The notes under the pieces: generated by a model
Told to the model about the DNA's origin: nothing
Seen by the model: the letters and a program-made list of their open reading frames with translations, nothing else
Database searches by the model: none
In this document: positions 6,594 to 12,463 of the stretch, in pieces
How positions within the stretch are numbered: the first letter of the stretch is position 1
How the letters are laid out: every line of letters starts with the position of its first letter
Position numbers and translations under genes: made by a program
Source of the DNA: Verrucomicrobiota bacterium
Lineage (GTDB): Bacteria; Verrucomicrobiota; Verrucomicrobiia; Limisphaerales; AV2
NCBI GenBank assembly: GCA_003218935.1
Contig: QHPA01000113.1
Span: 1 to 12,463, forward strand
Reading direction: 5' to 3'
Length of the DNA: 12,463 nucleotides

Positions 6594-7874
6594 TTCGGTT
6601 CGAGCTTTGGCAACACAATGCCAAAGGTTGTGCCCTGGTTCAACTGCGTCCGGAACCGGAGCACGCCGCCGTGTTTCTGCACGATGCGCGCTGCGATCGC
6701 CAAGCCCAGTCCGGTGCCGCCCGCCTTGGTGCTGAAGAAAGGGTCGAACAATCGCTTTTGGACTTCGGATGAGATGCCTTTGCCCGTATCGTCCACTTCG
6801 AGAATGACGGCGGCCTGGGTCTGCCCGTTCAACCGCTCCATGGCGGTATGCGCGCGCAGCCGGATGGTGCCGCTGCGACCGATGCTTTCGGCCGCGTTTT
6901 GAATGAAATTGATCAGGACTTGCTTGAGTTGTTGTGAGTCGGCCTGAATCATTGCCTCCGTCATTCCGCCGAGCTTCAGGTGAATCGCGTTTTTTGCCAA
7001 CTGGGGCGCCATCAGCTCAGCAACTTCACGCAGCGGGAGCTCTGCCCGGAGCGGCACCAAATGCGGTTCCGGCGGGCGGGCGAATTGAAGCACGTCTTTG
7101 ACGATCCGTTCCAGGCGGTTGATTCTTGATGGCGGTGAGCGGATTACGGATTTCATGCGCCACGCCGGCGGCGAGCACTCCCAGCGAAGCCAGTTTCTCC
7201 TGGCGCTGAATGATCGCGTGGCTTTCGACCAGCTTCATGCGCAGCGGCATGATCATTTCCCGATAGACCACGACCGCGAGGGACGCCACGAGGACGAGCA
7301 GAAGAAAGAGAGCGCCGAAGATGAGCTCGCGCAGAATCGCGAGCGACCTCTGAGAATCGGCGAGGAACCTGGTCAGTGATTCGTGATGCGCGTTGACCAG
7401 TTGGTAGCCGAGACCGAGCAAACTGCTGGAGGTATCCTCGATTTTCCTGAACGCCGCCAGGGGCCGGTCATCGGAGGTCCTGTCCACAACCTGTTGGAGG
7501 AGGTTGGTCGCGGCGGCAAAGTAATCGTCATAAGCCGCATTGATCCGGTCAAGAATCTTTCCTTCCTTGTCCGTGGTCAGAGTGGGCCTTTGGATGTCGA
7601 TCCAATTATCCATTTTTTTCCATTCGTTCAGAAAGCGTTCGCGATCGGCTTCGTCGCGGAGGATGGTGTAACGCAACAGCACGTAGTCGAGTTCCTGGAC
7701 GTTGGCGCGAAACTGATCGGCCGTCTTGAAGCTCTCGATCTGCATCTCGGTCAGCTGGCGGCTCAGTTGGTCGAACTGCCGCCAGCTCGCGTGCGCCGCC
7801 CAGCCGATCATCAAAGCAACAATCACGATGGCCAGCGCAAAGCCGGCCAGGCGCGGCTTGAAGGTCCGGTTCAT
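6590..7874 (-). pseudogene. Membrane sensor histidine kinase broken by an internal frameshifting deletion
   Basis: From the ATG at 7874 (a TTG at 7889 is also possible) residues 1-250 read as a kinase N-terminus. There is a membrane helix at 9-29, a helical periplasmic sensor domain (about 30-183, four-helix-bundle type), a second membrane helix at 184-204, and the H-box LAAGVAHEIRNPLTAIK with His240. After Lys250 (codon 7127-7125) this frame runs into unrelated sequence and stops at 7026. The kinase resumes in another frame at Ile (codon 7123-7121) as INRLERIVKDVLQFARPPEP, followed by an intact ATPase domain: NFIQNAAESI (N box), DDTGKGI, FDPFFSTKAGGTGLGL (F and G2 boxes). In related kinases about 25 residues of the DHp helices separate the H-box from INRLER, so a segment of roughly 75-80 nt, not divisible by three, appears to be lost. 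An ATG at 7156 in the second frame could restart translation of the C-terminal part. The last codons overlap the regulator start. Confidence 0.8.
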
Positions 7875-7935
7875 TCGGTTGGAAAGCAATTTACCACGTA
7901 GGAGCGACAGATTACCATACCTGCGCCACTCCGTT

Positions 7936-7988
7936 CGAGTTCAACTCCTGGAACTCGTTGGTTTTCGACACGGCATCGAATTCAACTC
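7936..7988. promoter_or_regulatory. Candidate activator-binding region: dyad and direct repeat
   Basis: CGAGTTC-n8-GAACTCG at 7936-7957 is a perfect 7-bp dyad. The sequence CGARTTCAACTC occurs twice, at 7936-7947 and 7977-7988, 41 bp apart, about four helical turns and so on the same DNA face. The pair lies just upstream of the plus-strand sigma-54-type promoter. NtrC-family dimers bind dyads and act as tandem sites, so these are reasonable upstream activating sequences for the neighbouring regulator. They are closer to the promoter than most sigma-54 enhancers. Confidence 0.45.
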
Positions 7989-7991
7989 TGG

Positions 7992-8007
7992 TGGCACAAC
8001 ACCAGCT
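7992..8007 (+). promoter_or_regulatory. Candidate sigma-54 promoter toward the receiver/efflux operon
   Basis: TGGCAC at 7992-7997 is a perfect -24 element. The invariant GC of the -12 element is at the required spacing (8005-8006), though the -12 reads CAGC rather than TTGC. The expected start is near 8017, about 145 bp before the receiver gene. The presence of an NtrC-family gene next door supports it; the imperfect -12 lowers confidence. Confidence 0.45.
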
Positions 8008-8018
8008 TATGCTCTTTC

Positions 8019-8033
8019 GCAAGAACGTTGCCA
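8019..8033 (-). promoter_or_regulatory. Strong sigma-54-type promoter toward the kinase-regulator operon
   Basis: The minus strand reads TGGCAA-CGTTC-TTGC, matching the -24/-12 consensus TGGCAC-N5-TTGC at all but one of the conserved positions, with exact spacing. The start would fall near 8008, giving a leader of about 130 nt before the kinase ATG at 7874. This suggests that the sigma-54 activator regulates its own operon. The promoter faces the plus-strand candidate at 7992-8007, and the two start regions overlap. Confidence 0.65.
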
Positions 8034-8100
8034 GAGTATGCCCCTGACGCGCATGTCATCAGACTGCGGAGCTGGCGTTTGGGGACGGTTGCTCGCCGTG

Positions 8101-8114
8101 CGGATCGTGATCCG
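8101..8114. promoter_or_regulatory. Palindrome CGGATC-gt-GATCCG upstream of the receiver gene
   Basis: A perfect 6-bp dyad with a 2-bp centre lies 49 bp before the receiver ATG and about 70 bp upstream of the minus-strand sigma-54-type promoter. Its position would suit an operator or an activator site for the kinase-regulator operon. It does not resemble the CGAGTTC dyad, so it would need a different protein, or it may be chance. Confidence 0.3.
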
Positions 8115-8162
8115 TCGGGCCGGCGCGGAAAACAACAATGTTACTGATTAGAGGTGGTGAGC

Positions 8163-8645
8163 ATGGCCTCCGATGTTCCGAAGAACGATCCCGCCAGGTT
8201 GGCGGCGCGGCGGACTGCGTCCGGTTCCAAAGGCCGCCTGCTGCTGGTGGATGACGACGCGTCGGTTCGGGAATCTCTGGGCCACGCTTTGCGCTCGGAG
8301 GATTACGAAGTGATTCTGGCCGCGGACGGGCAGGACGCCATCAACAAGTTCTTGAAAGGCTACATCGATCTGGTGCTACTGGATCTGAGTGTTCCCGTTA
8401 AAGGCGGGTGGGACGTTTTTGAACGCATTACGGCGCTCAACCCATTGCTGCCGATTATCATCATTACGGCGCGTTCGGAGCAGTACGAACTGGCGGCGAC
8501 GGCCGGTGCCAGCGCGCTGATGGAGAAACCGTTCTCCCTGCCCCAGTTGCTGGGCACGATCACGAAACTTTTGAATGAGCCGGTCGCACAGCGGCTGCAC
8601 CGTATCGCCAGCCACCAGCCCATCCTCCTCGCCGCCGGTTCGTGA
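8163..8645 (+). CDS. Stand-alone receiver-domain response regulator (CheY-like)
   Basis: The ATG at 8163 is preceded by GAGGTG at good spacing and gives 160 residues; the upstream GTG codons at 8154 and 8157 fall inside that ribosome-binding site. The protein is a single receiver domain (about 24-137) with D30-D31-D32, phosphoacceptor D74 (VLLDLSVP), T102 and K122 (EKPF), followed by a short basic/hydrophobic tail with no DNA-binding or enzymatic domain. All phosphorylation residues are present. It begins the plus-strand operon, 57 bp before the outer-membrane factor gene, and is divergent from the kinase-NtrC pair. It could act as a phosphate sink or protein-binding switch, taking phosphate from the neighbouring kinase when that is intact. 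The link to efflux is by position only. Confidence 0.9.
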   Translation: MASDVPKNDPARLAARRTASGSKGRLLLVDDDASVRESLGHALRSEDYEVILAADGQDAINKFLKGYIDLVLLDLSVPVKGGWDVFERITALNPLLPIIIITARSEQYELAATAGASALMEKPFSLPQLLGTITKLLNEPVAQRLHRIASHQPILLAAGS

Positions 8646-8702
8646 ATTCAAAGATCGTGTGAAACCGGAAAAACCGCATACCGCTTCGCCATGGGACACT
8701 GA

Positions 8703-10067
8703 ATGGAGAACACGTATTTTCATCTGTGGCAAACTGCTCTCTGGGGAGCGTTTTGTTTTTCGGGGGCCGTTGTTCTGGCGACCGACACGGCCAGGCCAGT
8801 CGCTCCTGCGGAGATTCCAAAGCAGTTGACGCTTGCTGATGCTCGGCGGCTCGCGTTCGCCAATAACTGGGATTTGCTGGCCGCCAAAAGCGACATCGAT
8901 ATGGCCACGGCGCAAAAAATCATCGCGCGTGAATTTCCAAACCCGGCGCTCTCGCTCTCGTCCATGAAACTGAACGTGGACGGCCATCCGAGCAGCACGC
9001 GGGCCGGGAACGGATTTTGGGAGCGCAGTTATGACAACGTACTTGCCGTCAATCAGTTGTTCGAAATCGGCGGCAAAAGGTCGAGCCGGCGAGCCTCCGC
9101 CGCGGCCAGCTATGCCGGAGCGCGCGGCCGACTCCTGGACGTGAAGCGGCTGCTCGACCTGGCGGCGACCAGGGCCTATATCGCCGCAGTGCAGGCAGAG
9201 TCCGATGCACAAATCCTTCGACAATCTTCACAATCCCTGAGGCAGGAAGCGCAGATCGCACAGACCCGCCTTCAGGCGGGCGACATTGCCAAAACGGACA
9301 GGAATCAAATCGAGATTGCCGCGGAGCGGTTCGAACTCGACGCCCGCTCCGCGGAAACCACCGCGACCACCCTTCGGGTTGCCTTGGAGACCCTCCTGGG
9401 CAGCACCCACCCGACAGGGGATTGGGTCGCGGTGGACACTTTGGAAACTTTGACCAACGCAGCCGTCCCGGCGGACGAAACAACCGTGCCCGAATCCCGT
9501 CCCGACCTGGCGGCGGCTGAAGCCGGACTGAAGAGGGCGCAAGCGGATTTGCAACTGCAGCGGGCGCTGCGCATCCCTGACCCGACTGTTCAGTTGATGT
9601 ACGAACACGAACCACCGGACCAACCCAACACGGTTGGCCTGGGGTTCTCATTTCCGCTCCCGCTCTGGAACAGAAACAAAGGCGGCATTCGCTCGGCAAA
9701 AGCGTCGTTTGCCCAGGCGGACAACGCGGTCCGAAAAATCAAGGCGCAGATCGCCTCGGAGATCGAATCGGCATGGCTCGGTTACAAAGACGCACTCTAC
9801 CGGTGGCAGCGGTATCGCGACGAGATTCGTCCCAGGTCCGAGGAGGTACGGAAGACGGTTTCTTTCGCCTATGAAAAAGGCGGCGCCGCCTTGCTGGACC
9901 TGCTGACGGCCGAACGCAATGACAATGAGATTCGTCTCGCCACCGCGCAGTCGGCGGCGGATACGGCCCTGGCGGCGGCAGCGCTCAAGGCGGCGTTGAA
10001 CGTGGCGGAAGAAGGAAGTGAAGGAGAGTCAGCGACCTCCGGTAAAGCCGGAGACTTCAAGCGATGA
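8703..10067 (+). CDS. TolC-family outer-membrane efflux factor (CzcC/CusC-like)
   Basis: The 454-residue protein has an N-terminal signal sequence (hydrophobic LWGAFCFSGAVVLA, probable cleavage near residue 26) and then two outer-membrane-efflux-protein repeats. The first begins LTLADARRLAFANNWDLLAAK; the second spans RPDLAAAEAGLKRAQADLQLQRA, with the strand-turn GLGFSFPLPLWNRNKGG typical of CzcC-type members. Long alanine- and glutamine-rich coiled-coil helices and the YEKGGAALLDLL motif near the end fit the family, and the length is usual. It forms the outer-membrane channel of a tripartite RND pump. Its TGA overlaps an ATG at 10064, although the adaptor probably starts later. The substrate class (divalent or monovalent metal) is inferred from the HME-type pump genes downstream. 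Confidence 0.92.
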   Translation: MENTYFHLWQTALWGAFCFSGAVVLATDTARPVAPAEIPKQLTLADARRLAFANNWDLLAAKSDIDMATAQKIIAREFPNPALSLSSMKLNVDGHPSSTRAGNGFWERSYDNVLAVNQLFEIGGKRSSRRASAAASYAGARGRLLDVKRLLDLAATRAYIAAVQAESDAQILRQSSQSLRQEAQIAQTRLQAGDIAKTDRNQIEIAAERFELDARSAETTATTLRVALETLLGSTHPTGDWVAVDTLETLTNAAVPADETTVPESRPDLAAAEAGLKRAQADLQLQRALRIPDPTVQLMYEHEPPDQPNTVGLGFSFPLPLWNRNKGGIRSAKASFAQADNAVRKIKAQIASEIESAWLGYKDALYRWQRYRDEIRPRSEEVRKTVSFAYEKGGAALLDLLTAERNDNEIRLATAQSAADTALAAAALKAALNVAEEGSEGESATSGKAGDFKR

Positions 10068-10147
10068 ATGGCTCCAAGGCATGCTGCCCTTCGGGCCAGG
10101 AACGGGCGCTGAGTGCCAGGCGGAGCCGGAGGTTTCCCAAGATCATT

Positions 10148-11299
10148 ATGAGCATGTTGAAAACCGTCCTTCTATTGATTCTGTCCAGCTTCCTGATCGG
10201 TTGTCATTCGTCAACCGAAAAGCCGGCCGAGGCACAAGGACCCAGGGTCGAAGGGGATCAGATCATTTTGCCTGAGGGCAGTCCTCAAATCGGTTCGTTG
10301 TCGGTTGCTCCGGTCGAACTCTGTAAAGGCGCGATGATTCATTTGAATGGGCGCCTCGTCTGGAATGACGACACCACCGTTCGCGTTTTCACGCCCTTTG
10401 CAGGCCGTGTGACACAAATCATCGCCGACGTCGGTCTGGCCGTAAAAAGCCACGAGACGCTGGCAATGGTTGCCTCCCCGGATTTCGGCCAGGCGCAGGC
10501 GGACGCGCGGCGCGCGGAAAGCGATTTTCGTTTGGTGGACCGGACGCTCACTCGCGTCCGCGAACTGTACGAGCACGGGGCGGCGCCGAAAAAAGACCTG
10601 GAGGCGGCCGAAGCTGACTTCGGCCGCGCGCAATCAGAGAAAACGCGAACGGCCCAAAGGCTCAGCCTCTACGGCGGAAGCGCTGATTCCATTGATCAGG
10701 CATGCCCGTTGAAAAGTCCGCTAGACGGCGTCGTCGTGGAAAAGAGCATCAACCCGGGCCAGGAAGTTCGTCCTGATCAAATGTTGGCCAACGCCCCGCA
10801 CCTGTTTGCGCCGCTATTTGTTGTTTCTGACCCGTCGAAGCTGTGGATTTGGCTGGATGCAACCGAGCATGACCTCCAGTATCTGAAGGTAGGGCAGTCC
10901 ATCGCGGTTCATTCCTATGCTTTTCACGACCGGGTTTTCAACGGGACGATTGATGTGATTTCCGACTATCTCGACGCCACGACACGCACGGTTAAGGCCA
11001 GGGGATCCGTTGACAATTCAGCGCGTCTGCTGAAGGCGGAGATGTACGTCACGGTTGATCTTAGCCTTGATTCCAAACCGCGCTTGGAGGTCTCCTCCAA
11101 AGCGATTTTTCTGAAGGGTAACCAGCATTACGTCTTCGTGGAGCAGGCTCGTGGGCAATACGTGCGGCGGCCTGTGACTCTGGCCAATGAGGATCACGAC
11201 ACAGTTCATATTGTTGAAGGATTGGCTGCTGGCCAACGCGTGGTGACCGATGGCTGCCTTCTGCTCGAAGCGCTGATGCAGGCGGGTAGCAAGTCGTGA
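10148..11299 (+). CDS. RND efflux periplasmic adaptor lipoprotein (CzcB/CusB-like)
   Basis: From the ATG at 10148 the protein has 383 residues with a lipoprotein signal (MSMLKTVLLLILSSF, lipobox LIGC, Cys19). An upstream ATG at 10064 overlaps the previous stop codon but would add 28 polar, arginine-rich residues before the signal, so 10148 (or 10154) is preferred; GGAGG at 10128-10132 is the only nearby ribosome-binding candidate. Domains follow the HlyD/MFP order: barrel-sandwich halves about 80-112 (VFTPFAGRVTQIIADVG) and 185-212 (PLKSPLDGVVVEKSINPGQEV), a helical hairpin between them (about 113-172), then beta-barrel and membrane-proximal domains. It joins the outer-membrane factor to the inner-membrane pump. 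The stop overlaps the next gene as GTGA. I see no histidine- or methionine-rich metal-binding extension. Confidence 0.9.
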   Translation: MSMLKTVLLLILSSFLIGCHSSTEKPAEAQGPRVEGDQIILPEGSPQIGSLSVAPVELCKGAMIHLNGRLVWNDDTTVRVFTPFAGRVTQIIADVGLAVKSHETLAMVASPDFGQAQADARRAESDFRLVDRTLTRVRELYEHGAAPKKDLEAAEADFGRAQSEKTRTAQRLSLYGGSADSIDQACPLKSPLDGVVVEKSINPGQEVRPDQMLANAPHLFAPLFVVSDPSKLWIWLDATEHDLQYLKVGQSIAVHSYAFHDRVFNGTIDVISDYLDATTRTVKARGSVDNSARLLKAEMYVTVDLSLDSKPRLEVSSKAIFLKGNQHYVFVEQARGQYVRRPVTLANEDHDTVHIVEGLAAGQRVVTDGCLLLEALMQAGSKS

Positions 11300-12231
11300 T
11301 CGGCGCTCTCACAGCCTACGCGCTTCGGCATCGTCCGGTTGTCTTGGCGTTGCTGGCAGTCTTCGTTTTCGCCGGGTTTTCAGCGTATCTGCGGCTTCCG
11401 GTTGAGGCCTATCCGGACGTAACCAACGTTCAGGTGCAAATCATTACCCTCTTCCCCGGTCACGCGGCGGAAGAAGTGGAGCGACTGGTGACGATCCCGG
11501 TGGAAAATGAGATGAACGGAATTCCGAAACGTGCCTCGATGCGTTCCATTTCGTTGTTTGGTTTGTCGGTCGTGACGATCGTTTTTGAGGATGATGCGAA
11601 CCGGGAGTATGTCCGCAACCAAACCTTTCAACATCTGTCGCAAGTGAACCTACCGCCCAGCGCCCAAGCGAGTCTTTCTCCCGATGCTACACCGGTTGGT
11701 GAAATCTACCGATATACATTGCACGGTCCTGAGAATTACCCGGCCGTTGAGCTGAAAGCTCTGGAGGACTGGGTCGTGGAACGCAAGTTGCGCACCGTTC
11801 CTGGCGTGGTGGATGTGGTCGGCTTCGGCGGTCCCACAAAGCAATACCAAGTGTTAATCGATCCGGCCAAATTGCGGTCCTATGGTCTTTCTCTCAGTCA
11901 GGTGTTCGCAGCTTTGGGAAATGGAAATCGTAACGCCGTACAGAACGGGGTGATATTGGTTGAGCGGATTCGCGAGCTGCGCCGGTCCGGCAAAGCGATG
12001 GAAGACGCCATTCGTCAAGGTGCAATTTCTCGTGCACGGCCGGTGGTGATGACCGCCCTGATGGCGGCACTGGGTCTGCTCCCGGCCGCGCTTTCAAACG
12101 CCGTTGGCGCCGAAACCTCGCGACCATTCGCGGTGGTGATCATTGGCGGCCTCGTCACTGCGACAATGCTGACCTTGTTCATTTTGCCGATTCTCTATCC
12201 GTTGTTTGAGACAGAAAAGCCCGAGTATTGA
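11296..12231 (+). CDS. HME-RND (CzcA-like) pump with a large in-frame internal deletion
   Basis: The GTG start at 11296 overlaps the adaptor stop codon. Residues 1-214 match the start of a CzcA-type pump: TM1 (about 13-33), LPVEAYPDVTNVQVQI, FPGHAAEEVERLVTIPVE, MNGIPKRASMRSISLFGLSV, PVGEIYRYTL, and the PN2 segment ending GLSLSQVFAALGNGNRNA. Residue 215 onward is instead the last part of the same family: VQNGVILVERIRELRRSG, the RPVVMTALMAALGLLPAAL helix and the final GGLVTATMLTLFILPILYP helix. The junction is at about 11937/11938. The whole protein is 311 residues against about 1040 for the family, so about 700-730 residues are missing in frame, including TM2-TM9, most of both periplasmic loops and the proton-relay charges of TM4. 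It cannot work as a pump by itself. A deletion remnant or an assembly collapse is likelier than a designed mini-protein. Confidence 0.85.
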   Translation: MIGALTAYALRHRPVVLALLAVFVFAGFSAYLRLPVEAYPDVTNVQVQIITLFPGHAAEEVERLVTIPVENEMNGIPKRASMRSISLFGLSVVTIVFEDDANREYVRNQTFQHLSQVNLPPSAQASLSPDATPVGEIYRYTLHGPENYPAVELKALEDWVVERKLRTVPGVVDVVGFGGPTKQYQVLIDPAKLRSYGLSLSQVFAALGNGNRNAVQNGVILVERIRELRRSGKAMEDAIRQGAISRARPVVMTALMAALGLLPAALSNAVGAETSRPFAVVIIGGLVTATMLTLFILPILYPLFETEKPEY

Positions 12232-12233
12232 TT

Positions 12234-12463
12234 ATGATCAAGCGTGTTGTTGCCTTTGCCCTGCATCAACCTCTTTTTCTTGTCATGATGACCGTGCTGT
12301 TCATCGGCGGCGGTCTGATGGCCTTCAAATCACTGCCCATCGAAGCCTTTCCGGACGTTTCCGACATCCAGGTTCAGGTGATTACACTTTTTCCAGGTCA
12401 CGCGCCCGAAGAAGTGGAGAAGCAAGTGACCATTCCGCTCGAAATTTCTTTGAGCGGCGCGCC
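12234..12463 (+). CDS. Second HME-RND (CzcA-like) pump, N-terminus only (runs off window)
   Basis: The ATG at 12234 begins 2 bp after the previous stop codon, and the frame is open to the window edge (76 complete codons). The sequence has TM1 (about 12-31) and the family blocks LPIEAFPDVSDIQVQVI, TLFPGHAPEEVEKQVTIPLE and ISLSGA, aligned closely with the first pump gene. It is therefore a tandem paralogue rather than the continuation of the broken one. It may be the functional pump of the operon, or the pair may once have been two-subunit pumps as in MdtBC. No Shine-Dalgarno is visible, so translation may be coupled. Completeness cannot be judged from here. Confidence 0.88.
   Translation, partial: MIKRVVAFALHQPLFLVMMTVLFIGGGLMAFKSLPIEAFPDVSDIQVQVITLFPGHAPEEVEKQVTIPLEISLSGA

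Noticed and set aside
7110..7136. Programmed ribosomal frameshift in the sensor kinase
   Set aside because: There is no slippery heptamer or downstream stimulatory structure, and conserved DHp residues are missing as well as the frame being shifted, so a deletion explains it better.
10064..10147. Use of the ATG at 10064 as the adaptor start
   Set aside because: It would bury a clear lipoprotein signal peptide 28 residues inside the protein; the overlap with the preceding stop may only help re-initiation.

Overview
The window (about 60% GC by eye) looks like a piece of a Gram-negative bacterial chromosome. It encodes outer-membrane lipoprotein carriers, a TolC-type outer-membrane channel, sigma-54-type regulation and RND pumps. 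Two intergenic repeat families are also present: a hairpin built on TAAGGAGGCGGAT and CAGGCATCCTGCCTG, and an array of GATTAA hexamers. From memory these resemble the intergenic repeats of Verrucomicrobiota of the Pedosphaera/Limisphaerales type. That placement is an inference and has not been tested by any search.

Left block (1-4669, all minus strand, read right to left). A small lipoprotein gene (4669-4172) overlaps a large gene (4181-822) whose product is an MMPL-type exporter fused in one frame to an LpxL/HtrB-type acyltransferase. After a 152-bp spacer carrying a hairpin repeat comes a LolA-like lipoprotein-carrier gene, read from a TTG start at 669 and running off the left edge. A LolA-like protein, an MMPL exporter, an acyltransferase and a small lipoprotein are the envelope-export parts found in aryl-polyene/xanthomonadin-type clusters. 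The biosynthetic genes, if present, should lie to the left of the window.

Spacer (4670-5153). This 484-bp stretch has no convincing gene. It holds a MITE-like element (4797-5086) with imperfect terminal inverted repeats and an interior of GATTAA hexamers, part of which forms a perfect 22-bp inverted repeat.

Central regulatory block (5154-7874, minus strand). A membrane sensor kinase gene overlaps a gene for an NtrC-family sigma-54 activator by 4 bp. The kinase gene is broken just after its phosphoacceptor histidine: the DHp linker is missing and the reading frame shifts. The intergenic region 7875-8162 contains two sigma-54-type promoters that face each other with overlapping start regions, tandem/dyad operator-like sequences, and a palindrome nearer the plus-strand operon.

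Right block (8163-12463, plus strand). A stand-alone receiver protein is followed by a CzcC/CusC-type outer-membrane factor, a CzcB/CusB-type lipoprotein adaptor, an HME-RND (CzcA-like) pump gene that has lost about 700 residues in frame, and the start of a second CzcA-like pump gene. The simplest reading is that the NtrC-type pair, when intact, controlled both itself and this efflux operon through the facing sigma-54 promoters. Both the kinase and the first pump carry internal deletions, so the system may be decaying, or the sequence may contain assembly errors. The second pump may be the working one.
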